Assembly (NCBI RefSeq): GCF_910596095.1
Contig: NC_056544.1
Coordinates: 13,253,155 to 13,317,154, forward strand
Direction: 5' to 3'
DNA: 64,000 nucleotides
DNA from: Thunnus maccoyii
Taxonomy: Eukaryota; Chordata; Actinopteri; Scombriformes; Scombridae
Shown piece after piece: positions 46,196 through 57,164 of this stretch. The translations under genes were made by a program, and so were the position numbers. How positions within the stretch are numbered: position 1 is the stretch's first letter; each line of letters opens with the position of its first letter. The notes beneath the pieces are model-generated. The model saw only the letters and a list, made by a program, of their open reading frames with translations. It searched no databases and had not been told where the DNA came from.

Positions 46196-48367
46196 ATCAG
46201 TGTGTTTCTGTCAAACCAACCATCACTTTGTCTATTAGTGTTTGTTGCGTGCATTTCTTAAAGGAGTGTGTGCAGATGATGTAGAAAAGTACTAAGGTGC
46301 TTTTAGAAAGTTTCACCCTTTTCATATCACCTTTTAACCAGAGCAGATGAAACTCAACCAAACAGCTTTCAGCAGTTTCATCCTGTTTGGTACAAAAGGT
46401 CATTTTCTCATCTCTGTTGTGTTTGTGAGCAGAATATTTAAAGAAAGAAAGTTAAGATGCACCAGATAAGCAGGACATTAAAATATTGTGTTTACCAGAA
46501 CTAACAAACCAACACAGATCCCAGTGTTGAGAAAACACATGAGTTTGTAAAGGGCGTATTGCAGTTTGATTCTAATCCGATGCATAAATTCAATTACAGA
46601 AATCTATCTATGATGTTGCACTTCTGTTTTAACTGGAATAATTTAGGGCCAAAGCCAGATGGCAGCCCTTCTGCCTCCTTATAACTTTCAGAAAACGTGA
46701 AAATTCAGTAAAATTTTCTGTTATAATCTGAATGGTTTTGCAGTTGTATGTCTGAAAGGTTTTCTACATGATGGTCTAAAGGCTGGTTTTTATTAGCTGA
46801 TCAGTTTCCTCTACTCTGGCAGGAATAATTTCTAGTGTGAAATTATTCATTTATGTATTTCTACTTTTTGGCCAAAAAGTAGTCAAATTTTAGGACACCA
46901 CATCTAAAGAATATCAGCATCTCCATTTAAAAAAAAAAAAAAATCTTTAAATCTATCTTTAAATGATAAAATGTGAACATCAGGTCAAACAATTCCCATT
47001 AAAAATATTAGGTACATGTCCTCTGTGTCACTGAATACATACAGAAATGTGAAAAATGTGACTTTTTTGTATCCAAAACACCATGAGCTTTGGAGTTCTG
47101 CACTCCCGGTTGTTCACCACCACACACACCGTGAGTGACAACGTGTCATGTGATCATATGTGCAGCTGTTGCATGCGACAGCTCACCTAAATCCAGGGTT
47201 CACCTCTTATCAGTTTGACAACCACAGCAGAGTTAAGTAGGCCAGCAGTCCACTGCACATAGGTCACAATGACATCACCAGTCGGAGACAAACTGACATC
47301 AGTAGAGAAGCTCCTGTTAAACCAGTAAACTGTTCAGTTTGTGAGTAAATGTAGAATCAGATTTATGATCAACTTATGGTTTGTTACAGTTGTACAGACA
47401 GAAACGACCTCAGAGATCAGCTATACTTAAAACTAATGGATGGAATTAAAGGATGTGATTCATGCAAATGTAATTTAATCAAACGCTGTATCCCATTCTT
47501 TCAGTGCTCCATTTGTTTTTATTGTACAAAATAAATGTGGAACATAAAAACCTCCCTGAGAGCAGTCACAACTAGAGCTACAGAAATATCTCTCTAATCA
47601 ATTAATCGTTAAGTCATTCGTCAAGCAAAAACACAGAATATTCTTCAGTTTCACCTTCTCCATTGTGAATATTTCCTTCTTTCCTCCGTTTTATATAATT
47701 GTAAATTGAATCACTTTGAGTTTTGGACTGTTGGTTGGACAAAACAAACAATCTGAAGACATTAAAATTGAAAGAATTCATTAGTTGCAGCCCTTGTCAC
47801 AACATGTAGACATTACACAATGTAAGTTGATATCTTTCACCAAATGGACTTTTTCCTTCATCATATTCTCCACTTGAGTAACACCTGCCTTTATCTCCCT
47901 TATCACAAGCTTTGAAGTTATTCAGCATTTCAAGCTCTCAGTGAATCCTGTGAACACTTCTTATAGTCACAGTTTTTAAAGGATGAAAGCTGTGATAGTT
48001 TCCACTGACCCTGTCATTTTAACGATCAGTGAAAAATAGACATGAAGCCGGAGATGTCTGCAAAACGTTCCCACAGAGAGATTAAATGTGTAATAATGAC
48101 TGATAATGCTGTTACTCTCCAACAGTGTATTGCTGGTTATGATCCAGGTTAATAGTCTTAATTTGTGAAGATACCGATTGGGTGTCTGTATGAGTCACCG
48201 GAAAGCTGTTCGAGCTGATTACAGTCCTCACCTCCATCAACAGCTTTCTTATCAGGGTCCAATAGTCCATGCAGGAAGTGCTGCACAAGGTGACTGATTT
48301 TGACCGGTTAACGAAGAGAGCAACATCTTAGATTTCCTCTGGGTTTTGGGTTGAAAAAAAATGTCTG
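46196..48367. other. ncan-tm6sf2 intergenic stretch without a gene
   Basis: No Ig or Link-module exon is found on either strand, so hapln4, which lies here in human, is not present. The stretch has one ATTAATCG-type repeat copy (47570-47795) and a minus-strand AATAAA at 47518-47523 that might be a distal tm6sf2 poly(A) signal. Confidence 0.6.
47570..47795. repeat. dispersed ATTAATCG-type repeat
   Basis: Starts 'agagctacagaaatat' with 'caattaatcgtt', contains 'gttggttggacaaaacaaac' and 'ctgaagaca', and ends 'attagttgcagcccttg'. Related to 2275-2745 and 51338-51675. Confidence 0.6.
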
Positions 48368-48373
48368 TTTAAT
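48368..48373 (-). terminator. tm6sf2: possible polyadenylation signal ATTAAA of tm6sf2
   Basis: Reads ATTAAA on the minus strand about 67 bases after the tm6sf2 stop. A common variant signal; a canonical AATAAA lies further downstream at 47518-47523. Which is used is unknown. Confidence 0.35.
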
Positions 48374-48439
48374 GTGAGCAGAGTCTCCAGACGACATTAG
48401 CCTTGTCACAGTATGAAGTATTCCTCTGGTGTGTGTGGT

Positions 48440-51400
48440 CTAGTTTTTCTTCTTCTCGTTGTTGGTCTGTCCCTTGGGAACAGGTTTCATAAAATAAGCA
48501 GGGTTAGTGTGGCAGCGCAGGGCCAGCAGAGAAGGCGCAGCAGCAAGCAGCACATTGAGGGAAATAACAGGCCACCATTTGTCTGCTGGGACTCGGTACG
48601 TGAAGGGAGTGCGGGAGTGCAGAGATGCTCCGATATGGCACCACTGGGTCTGTAGAGAACAGCAGGGGAGGAGGAGGAGGAGGTAAACATGAGGACTTGC
48701 TTTTGATATCCAAAAACATATCCAAAAATAATGACCACAGTTACCTGGGCCATGGCTCCGGCAAAGAAGAGGGTCCAGTCCAGCATCCAGCTGCAGCCAG
48801 GTGTTTTCAGACCGTAGATGAAGACAGTCAGCAGGGGCAGAGCGTAGAAGAAATACACCAGCATCTACAAAAATTGTGCACAAAAAAGGAGGACTGATCA
48901 GTTATCGTTTGAACAAACAAAGATTATACATTAGCTTTAACTCCATGTATTGATACGTTTTTTCTGCAGACTCACCGTAACTCGCGGGAAGCCGACTGGA
49001 TCTTTGAGATAGGGCTCATACTGATAGATGTAGGTGAAACAGACGTCCAGAGGACAGTCCAGTACCACCTGAGGCAGAACAGCAGGAGAGTTATAGTTTC
49101 CATACATGCAACATCATATCTTTAGCCTGTTCATTAAGAGACAGTCATTTTGGACAATTAAAAAACGTAAAATTGGAGGTTTAATTTTTACTCACAAAGC
49201 CTCTGAAAACAGAAAAGGCCATTGCTCCCAGTAACAGAAGTGAGAGAAGCAGGTCAAGAGGTCGAGACAGCAGACTCTTCTTCTGCTCCACTGCAATCTA
49301 GACAACACAGATGCATTCTCAGTTAATGTAGGCACCATTTCTTTAAATTACTTTAACGCCTCAGTTAAAGACAATATATTGATAGGGCTAATATACCACC
49401 ATTGGTATTGACAAAACAGTTCAGTGAACTGCAGCAATTAATGTTTTTTTTTTTCTAATTAAGGTCAAAGTTTAGTTTAATTTGTGATTTAATTTATAGT
49501 TATTTTCATTAAAAGTTGTTATTTAGGAATGTAGGAAATAAAAACACAATTCAGGGGTTTTTGTTCTGTTCTCTTATCTTTGCTTTTTACTTACTGTATG
49601 GTTTCATACTGTATTTTGACTGTAAATATGAGGCACTTTTGCCTCAAATGAGGTCACCTGAGTCAGCATCTGTTAGGATCTGAAGACATCAAGTTTGAAA
49701 ATGAAAAGGAATCTGGGGGTGTAGGGTTAGAAAGACCTGATGCACCAGATGGTTTGTTACACAGAACTGTCTGAGACGTCGTCCTTACCAACTGTTTGGA
49801 AAAGGGTGGGCACTTTCAAAAAATACTTGGCAGGTGATTGGGTGAACCTTCTGTCTATCACCATCTTACCTTGCGAGGCAGCTGGATTCGCAAGATTGCA
49901 GAGATTGCAGAGATCACAAGATCACAATATCATACGAGAACCCTCATAGGACAGTGATTGGACAAATGCATAACTTGAAGCCTGACAAGATGGATTCTCA
50001 CGTGATGTCATGATGTCGCAATGTTGTGATCTTGCGAATCCAGCTGCCTCACAAGGTAATCAGAAAGAAGCAAAGTTACCAGCCCTCTGTGTCTCCATTA
50101 GCACAGCACACCCGAATCTCAAACCAGTTGTATCGTGGGTAATAAATGTGCCAGGTTTTGACAAGTGGAATAAAGAAGAAAATATCTCTGGTTCTGCTGC
50201 ATCAATTTTTAAACTGTCCACTGAGAGTCTGACAATGTTATAGGAGTGCAATGCTGAATTTGTTGAGAACTCTTTTCAGGGACCACTAACAAAAAAGGAG
50301 CTGCTGCATGAATATTTATTACACACATCTTGCCTGCTGAGATGTACCTTGTCTGCTGTGACGACTGGCATCTCTCTGGGTCTGCTTAACAGTACAGAGG
50401 CTGCCCAGAAAGGCACCAAAAAGAAAGGTGTGTTCCTCCAAAAGGCTGGTCGAATGTTAGACCCATATTTACCTGGAAAAATAAGAACATGATCAATAGA
50501 AACAGCCTTAAAACAACACTGATGATCTGACAAACTTGAAAGTTCATGTGGGAAGCTCTAACCGATGACCACTCCCGGGATGTGAACAATTTGATGGGCG
50601 ATGGAGGACCCCGCCCACAGCAGCGCCAGGCTGCGATAGGACTTCCTGCGTGGACAGAAAATCAACAGGTTTCATTAGAGGTCTCACTGAACACACAGCA
50701 GACAGGTAGTGGTGATGGTGGTGATGCCCACAGCTCACCCTTTGAACATGCGATGGATCATAGTGAGGAAGAGGACAAAGTGGACGACACTTTCCCAGTA
50801 AGACATCATCACAGCATAGGCAGTACTCAGGTGAGGCTCACCCTGAAGAGACAGCATCATACAGTGAATTTAGTGATTTTTGACATTTAAACATCTGAAA
50901 TTAAAGCATTCCTTGCTTTTGCTCATGTTAAGCTCATCTCACCTTCTTCAAGTAGAAGCCCATGAAGCCAGAGATGAACCCATCCTGCTCCAAAGCATTC
51001 GTCAGGCCCACCATGCAGGTGAAGGAAAACTCTGCAAACACTGGACAAACACATAGAAGCACAATGAAAAACAACTCTGCTGCTGCTCTTCACATCACCG
51101 ATAGATGTCAAAGTGTGTCTGAATGGTCGTACCATAGAATAAAGGGTCCACTTTCACTTTGTGCTGCACAGTGAGGAGGAGGAGGAGAAGAACAGATCCC
51201 AGCACAGCCATTCCCATTCCCAGGATGGGCAGAGGTCTGAGGAAAAGCATGATTGACGTGGATAGTGAGAAGCTGATGTATCTGTGCAAGTATTTCAGCT
51301 TCTCTACAATCTTCTTTACATTTATACTTTCATCCAGAGCTGCAACGATTAGTCGATCAATCAATTAGTTGATCACCAGAAAATTAGACACCAGCTCTTT

Positions 51401-52408
51401 TGATAATTGATTCATTTTGGGTAATTTTTGAAGAAAAAATGTATAAATTCTTTTGTTCCAGCCTCTTAAATGTGAATATTTTCTAGTTTCTTTAGTTGTC
51501 TATGACAATAAACTGAATATCTTTGTGTTGGGGAATGTTGGTCGGGACAAAAGAAGACATTTGAGGACGTCACCTTGGGCTTTGGGAAACAGTGATCGAC
51601 ATGTTTCACTGTTTTCTGCCATTCTATAGACCAAACGACTAATCGATTAGTTAATTTGATAACTACAACCGGCCTTTTCTTTCATTATCCTTTCAGAGAA
51701 ATGATCCCAACACTCTGTCTTTGGACTATAAAGGACCATAGCTCCCCTCATCATTTCTTATCAAGGTTATTTAGACATAAAATTCAAATACTTTCAAGTT
51801 AGTTTGAGTTGTTTCTTTGGTGAAAATGCACAGGCTCAGTTTTGATTTGGAGTAAGATAGGACAGTGGTCAAGTATCATCCAGGCTTCATGACTTATTCA
51901 TGATGTTATGAAGTTAAAAATAAATGGGTTAAATCATCAAAAGCGCAGCTCTGTTTACTGTAATTGGCTTGATCCTGAACCAGAGAGGAACACTGGTGAA
52001 TTTTGGGTGTTATATTTAAATTTTAAAAAGCCTTGCACTCAAGATTATTAATTTATTTAAGACATTTACTTTTAGGAGAACATTTCCCCCAGATTCACTT
52101 ACAGTTTACTAAGGCTTGTGTAAATCTTGTTTTGTGTGTAGGCTTTGAATGAGGTTACCTCAGGATAAACACGCCCTCGCTAAACCTTCTTTCCTTCAGG
52201 CTGTGGGCCGCTTCATAAGCCTATTAATATCAGCGGCTTTACTGTGCAATACCTCCATACAGCAGGCCAAGATGAGAGTGAAATTATCACACACGCACGC
52301 ACACACACACACTTACTCCTGGAGTGCAGGGATGTTGTTCATGGCATACAAAACTGCAGGAGCGAGGAGAGAAAGGAGAAACACGCAGACCTCAACCGGC
52401 GGCCTCAT
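48440..52408 (-). CDS. tm6sf2: transmembrane 6 superfamily member 2, ten coding exons
   Basis: Polytopic ER/ER-Golgi membrane protein of the EXPERA family that promotes lipidation and secretion of lipoproteins in liver and gut. Exons in gene order: 52408-52317, 51236-51133, 51040-50943, 50842-50739, 50645-50563, 50472-50348, 49297-49196, 49068-48976, 48864-48745, 48649-48440. They join in phase to 376 residues, against 377 in human. Family landmarks: FYLKKGEPHLSTAY, SYWESVVHF, KYGSNIRPAF, LDCPLDVCFTYIYQYEPYL, KTPGCSWMLDW and HSRTPFTYRVPADKW. About nine or ten hydrophobic segments are visible. The tail ends in a charged KKK-like cluster, as is common for ER retention. The start ATG at 52406-52408 gives MRPPVEVCVF, which lines up with the human start. 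The residue at the position of human Glu167 is Asn166 here. Confidence 0.95.
49298..50347 (-). other. tm6sf2: tm6sf2 intron 6 with a MITE
   Basis: The only intron over 1 kb apart from intron 1. It contains an inverted-repeat element (49866-50059). No further exon is needed because the flanking exons join in phase and match the family. Confidence 0.7.
49866..50059. mobile_element. 194-bp inverted-repeat element (MITE) in a tm6sf2 intron
   Basis: Ends are inverted repeats of about 31 bp: ttaccttgcgaggcagctgg at the left is mirrored by ccagctgcctcacaaggtaa at the right, with two mismatching positions, and 'attcgcaagat' by 'atcttgcgaat'. No coding capacity. Confidence 0.8.
51338..51675. repeat. 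dispersed ATTAATCG-type repeat in tm6sf2 intron 1
   Basis: Most complete copy. Left end 'gagctgcaacgattagtcga' and right end 'gactaatcgattagttaa' are inverted versions of each other; the middle has 'gttggtcgggacaaaag' and 'tgaggac'. Shared with 2275-2745 and 47570-47795. Confidence 0.65.
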
Positions 52409-53607
52409 TCTTCACAACTTGTTTGACCTCTTTTGGAAAAAAAAAAGTCCAGATAGAAATATTCCCGGTTAAAGTCGCTCAGAAATGAAACAAAGCATGT
52501 TCGAGGCCAGTGTCCTCTCCACTGCCGCCCCACCGATGACTGAAAGGAGTGTCCTGTTGTATTTTGACCTGTGATGAAATAAGGTGCAGCTGCTCCAAAA
52601 CGACTACTATCTAGTAGGTCTCAAAGTTCAACCCAGCAGCCATGTCTAATGAGTCCAAACTTAAAGGCAGAAAGACTTTTAAAGTTTAGTTAAAGGCCTC
52701 TGAATCGTGCGTTATGCGTAAAATGTTGCCAATGGATTAAGTATCTTAGGTGTGTTATTTTTCGGCTGCAATTGATTACCTTTAAATTCTCTGAACTGTT
52801 ACTGCTGAGAAACCATTCAAATCATTCATCTATGGCTGTTCACTATTCAATGTATGTATGTATGTTTGTGCAGACTGCCACCTGGTGGAGGCAGCTGTCC
52901 CATGTCACTAGTTTCCCCCTGATGAGCCTTTTCCAGACACAAAACTGCACTTTTTTTGATTTTGCTTTCTAATATCATACAATTTATGTATTCTGTGTAC
53001 ATGGGGTCTGTCTGAATTGACAGAAGTAAAAAAAAATCTAAGTCATACTGCATTTTGTTTTAGGCTCCTGTGGCCCCTGGGGTTCGTTAAGGAGCCATCT
53101 GTCCTGTTTGGTATAAGATTAAGAATTCCTCCTGTCTGGTGTCTCAAGTCTTGATTAGATTCTGGATTATATCTGACAGAGAACATAAAGTTCAGAACAA
53201 AGATTATGTTTTTTTTTCTCAATCAGGGTTCAAAGAGAATCCTCACTGTTTATTCAACATTTTTAGGATTCTTGTATAGTTTCTTCATAAAATACAGTCT
53301 GATATCACTGTTTTTTCCCCCCACATATGGATATGCGTATTGCACAACATCTTATGGATGAACAACATTTGTAAAGCAGGCCTACATCTAATGCAACTTT
53401 ATCTTCTGTAACAAAGCGGCTGAAGAGGATTATGCTGCTGTTGCCACAGAAACTTAGTGACCAGTGGAAAGAGAGAGTAGAGAGGGGTGGGGAGTCTATG
53501 AAGAGAGAGATTCAAACAGACGTACAAGGACAGCCCTTCACCCACACAGCAGACAGGCGTTTTTGAGGTGACACAGATTTCAAAAAGAGTACACCCAGTC
53601 TGCCACG
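52409..53607. promoter_or_regulatory. divergent intergenic region between tm6sf2 and the small-membrane-protein cluster
   Basis: About 1.2 kb separates two head-to-head start codons, so both promoters must lie here or close by. No canonical TATA box is obvious. A G-rich segment 'gagaggggtggggagt' around 53475-53495 could bind Sp/KLF factors. A GTAT/ATGT repeat occurs near 52855. No coding frame accepted. Confidence 0.45.
52622..52630 (+). promoter_or_regulatory. HNF4-like half-site pair upstream of tm6sf2
   Basis: CAAAGTTCA, 214 bases upstream of the tm6sf2 ATG. This word matches the core of HNF4 sites, and TM6SF2 is a liver/gut gene in mammals, but a 9-base match is expected by chance in such a length. 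Confidence 0.25.
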
Positions 53608-53751
53608 ATGCTGCACCCTTTGATAATCGGCATTGTGACCGTGAACACCTCTCTAACTGTCATCTACTGGACCTTCCTCCTGGGCGATGTGTACTTCAAG
53701 TGGCTGTCGGAGCCAGAAGACAAACCCAAGAAGGTGGTCACCCCAGCCTGA
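53608..53751 (+). CDS. 47-residue single-pass membrane microprotein (cluster member 1)
   Basis: Not recognised. The frame begins with an ATG in good context (A at -3) and ends with TGA. The protein has a hydrophobic segment at residues 5-25 (from LIIGIVTVNTSL to the FLL) and a charged tail (EPEDKPKK). It aligns without gaps, offset by seven residues, with the 49-residue frame at 54443: LHP, then I, N, T and W at four-residue steps, then x-F-L (9 identities in 23 positions). The four-residue spacing puts Ile9, Asn13, Thr17 and Trp21 on one face of the helix, as in helices that pack against a partner. It lies on a putative exon that ends at a good donor (cag|gtaatg, 53976). Reality is inferred from the paralogue; no homologue can be named. 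Confidence 0.6.
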   Translation: MLHPLIIGIVTVNTSLTVIYWTFLLGDVYFKWLSEPEDKPKKVVTPA

Positions 53752-54442
53752 GGGAGTCACAGTCAATATGGACCTGACTGAATAACTGGCTGTTGTGTTT
53801 ACTTAGGAGTAGTCAGCAAGTTCAGCTTGTAGTGCTTTCTTTTGAGTCTGATTTTTGCAAATTGACCTGCTGCTTTCTGTTTCACCTTGAGATTTTTTGG
53901 AAAACCCTTTTTGTACATTTTTTTACTGAACGGAGAGGATCCTGCGAAGTGACGTAGAGAAGAATCATTCTTACAGGTAATGTCTCACATTTATTCACCA
54001 CTTCAGCACAAGAAAATGCTTTGAATCGCATCATTTATTATGTAGGAGTAATGTCATTTGTGGCTTATGCAGTGTGAGCCAGCAACTCAAACTGCACCAC
54101 ACTCGAGTGTCAACAGGTACTTCAGGTGACGCTCCATCTTCTGTTTTGCAGTCTGCTGACTCAGTTAAAAGGTGTTGCTGGTGACAGTGGCATGTGTCAA
54201 CCAAATCCTGTCAAGGATTACAAAAGAACACCTTGATACTGACACAGACAGCCTTACTCTCCTGACAGCCTCATCCTGAGACACAGTCTGAGACCTCACA
54301 CTGCTTTTCTCATCACATCTCTTCGTCTGTTTCGTCTCCTGTTTCCACTTTACCTTAAGGCTTAATTTTTATCTAACTTTATCATCATCTTCTATTTTTG
54401 TTTTCTTTTTTTACACCTCTCCTTTTTTAACCTCCACGCAAC
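53752..54442 (+). other. non-coding sequence between the two microprotein frames, with splice signals
   Basis: Contains a strong donor after 53976 (ttacag|gtaatg) and a good acceptor before 54152 (tgttttgcag). If used, both microprotein frames fall in successive exons of the same transcript. No other frame of note. Confidence 0.45.
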
Positions 54443-54592
54443 ATGACACACGTCTTCTACTGGGGTCTGCATCCAGTCTCTTGGTTCATTCTCTTTGCGA
54501 ATGTTGCCGTCACCATCATGGAATGGCGGTTTCTTGCTGCTCAGTTTTCCAAATTGAAAGTGGCGCCAAAAGACAGTGAGACCGAAGCGTAG
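54443..54592 (+). CDS. 49-residue single-pass membrane microprotein (cluster member 2)
   Basis: Not recognised. ATG with A at -3 (cacgcaacATGa), stop TAG. Hydrophobic segment at residues 11-31 (PVSWFILFANVAV to RFL), then a Lys-rich and acidic tail. Residues Leu9-His10-Pro11, Ile16, Asn20, Thr24, Trp28, Phe30 and Leu31 match member 1 at the same spacing, which argues for a tandem duplication and for translation of both. The putative exon runs 54152-54696 (donor atg|gtacgt). Confidence 0.6.
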   Translation: MTHVFYWGLHPVSWFILFANVAVTIMEWRFLAAQFSKLKVAPKDSETEA

Positions 54593-55894
54593 AGAGGCGA
54601 CTGACGTCCTGATGCTCCGTTGAGAACATTGTATTTTTTTTGGCTCCCTTCATCATAGCTTTGTTTTCTGTCCACTTGTAGAGAAAAGCTATGATGGTAC
54701 GTTTCTGTTTGCTGTGGTAGAGCAGCGACTATGTTAAACCTTTTGTTTGCATGACCTTAACCTTCTACTGTGTTTGTGTTTATTTTCAGAACGGTTTGTG
54801 TACAACACACACTAATTTGGAAGTCCATTCATTCATAGAAAACATCTGAGCAGACTATCAAATCTTGATTGCAAGGTAAGAAGTCTAAAACTTTGCTGTG
54901 ACACCTCTAAACATCCTTGTTTCACCCTCATTTTTTCCTTTTTCATCTTACTTTTTCTCATCTTTTATATTAAAACGGGAGTCTTTCAGAAGTAACATTT
55001 GATGATGTACAGTTTTCATACTTGCGGGAATATTAACTGGTCACAAAACTCTTTCTGAAATCACCATCACCTTCTTCTCTGTTATGAAGCAAGAAAGGAG
55101 CCGTGAAAATATAGTGAATTATGTGACAGGACATTTATAGAATATAAGAAGTAGACTTATGCTGTACTTAAGATTAATTTACAGCGGGTGATATCCATTA
55201 AGTGATGCCAGTTTAAACCCAAGAGAAACTGGGTTTACTGTGATATATGTATTTTATATATATATGCAACGTGGTCATGGGGGACTATAAGCCTCTTTGG
55301 CGTATTACTGTCCACCTCTCCTCGCTCATATCTCTAATCCCTACAGATGGAAAGCTGATATTGCTCTGTGACAGACTCAATCCTATTAACTCTGTCTGTC
55401 CTATATTCACCTCTCCTCCATCTCACACTCCTCGCCCCCCGGGAAATTTGACCAAGGACCTTTTGCAGAAGACTAGAAGGAGGAACGCTGGGATTTAAGT
55501 CTAGACAAAAGATTAGCAGAGTTGGCACACTTATGGCATCAGATCTTCTTTGTCTGATGAACTACATTTTTGTAGCATTAGTTGGTGACGGAGAACTGTC
55601 ACTCCTTAGAGGCCGTGTTCTCATTTTTGAACCATCTTGACATTTCCATCTGTCAATCAATCCTGCCATTCATAAGAAAAGAAAACATGTTCAAAACTTT
55701 TAACATTCAGTTACTCTCCCTTCTCCTCTCTGATACACCTCTGTTACCCATTTCCAAAGTGTTCACAGTACTATGAAGTTTGGATCTGCGACAAGACAAT
55801 AAATCTGTCAACAACAGAGAAACAGCCCCAAAGCTTTACCACATTCTTTGAACTGTAAAGAAGTTAAAACCAACTCTACTAAAGCACCTGAGCC
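54593..55894 (+). other. region between microprotein 2 and the 188-residue gene
   Basis: Good splice sites: donor after 54696, acceptor before 54790 (tattttcag), donor after 54875 (gcaag|gtaag), acceptor before 55347 (tccctacag). These define a possible small exon 54790-54875 and an exon 55347-56165 carrying the next start codon. Frames in between are short and without features. Confidence 0.4.
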
Positions 55895-57164
55895 ATGAAC
55901 CAACAACCAGTTGTGTCCCCGAACGCCTCAGGAGGAGCTCTGCTCTGGAACCTCACGCAGCTGGTGTTTGAGCACCGGCAGCTCCTCCAGCTCTCCAGAA
56001 AGAAGGAGGAGGAGGCCTATTTCGTGGACTACATCCCCCCAGCCAGAGATGCTATAACTCTGCCGCGCAATGTAGTCTATGTCCTAGTCGGGGTGGTGTT
56101 GGTTATAGTGGCCACTTACGCCATAGTGGGACACCTGATTAAAGATTTGATGCATGACTTCGCAGGTAACCCCCTGGCAGACACATCCTGAGCTAAAGTC
56201 TTCTCCTTCCCGTCACTCTCTCCACTCTTGCGTACGTGTTTGTTGTGTCTCTGAGCCTTTTTTTTCCTCCCTGAATTCTCTGGCCAAAGCTGCATCAGCG
56301 TTTTGTCATCCCTTGTTTTTCCCTTTGGGGTGACTTTGTTGCTTGATGACAGTTTCCTTCACATTTATCCTGTGGTTTCTGTGCAGAGGTCAACCTTCCC
56401 AACAGTGTTCTTGTTATACCATCAAGGTGAATGCCAACAACTGAGGAATTTTGAGTGAATGACATCTTAAAGGGGTACTCCGACAATTTAGTATTGCACT
56501 TCCACAAAGTTGGGAGCCTTGCAAGACACACCTTTTAAAAAAAGTCACCAGTATAAGTCAAACTCCAAAAACTTTTCTTATAATGCAACTCAATGGCATC
56601 TTTCATTAGACTTCCCCTGCCCACGTCCTTCAAACACCAAGCCCCAGTTTATAACGCAGATCCTGGAATTTCTGGTCTCCAAACCTCAGCGTTATTTTTT
56701 CAAACTTTTCAAACTAAAGTTCAACCCTACAGCTTCAGAAGAAATTATATCACTTTTTTACAGACTGAGTGTTAAATCAGTGGAGTGCCCCTTTAAAACA
56801 CAGACAAGTCACAGAGATGCATTTTATTTCATTCTTTCTCATGTCTTTTTTCCTGTTTCTCTTCACAGACTGGATTCTTGGCCCCAAACCGATGGAGGAT
56901 GATTCTGAGGAGGGGAGAGCAGAAATAGAGGAAGAGCGGCGACTGAGCGTTTCCAGCAGAGTGATGGTGAGCGACAGGCTGAGGATGGAGAAGGAGAAGG
57001 ACGGGCTGCTGCCCGGCTTCCACCCGGGAGACGGAGGCTGCCGTCGTCCATCCACCCCTCCTCCGCTGAGAAGCGCCATCTCTTCCTACTCCGGAGAAAA
57101 AAGGATATCTACTCATAGTGTGACCTTCGCCTGCCCTGCCACCCCTTATGTCACTTCCCTTTGA
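55895..57164 (+). CDS. 188-residue single-pass membrane protein (cluster member 3), two coding exons
   Basis: Not recognised. Exons 55895-56165 and 56869-57164 join in phase 1. The N-terminal part has two N-glycosylation sequons (NAS, NLT) and no signal peptide. It is followed by YIPPARDAITLP, a transmembrane segment at about residues 59-80, then GHLIKDLMHDFADW and a tail rich in Glu, Arg and Ser with a proline-rich PSTPPP stretch. It shares YIPP-x-RDA, LP, YAI-x-GHLIKDL-x-HD-x-ADW and the intron position (inside the last Ala-Asp) with the gene at 58601. The layout recalls potassium-channel beta subunits (KCNE) but the KCNE motif is absent. The intron carries a MITE. No clear poly(A) signal; an ATTAAA is at 57649. 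Confidence 0.75.
56467..56796. mobile_element. 330-bp inverted-repeat element (MITE) in the intron of cluster member 3
   Basis: Starts ttaaaggggtactcc and ends ggagtgcccctttaa, an inverted pair with one mismatch, with TTAA at both outer ends. The 130-codon frame that crosses it is not a gene. Confidence 0.75.

Noticed and set aside
56510..56902. 130-codon plus-strand frame
   Set aside because: Runs through a MITE and into exon 2 of cluster member 3 in the wrong frame.
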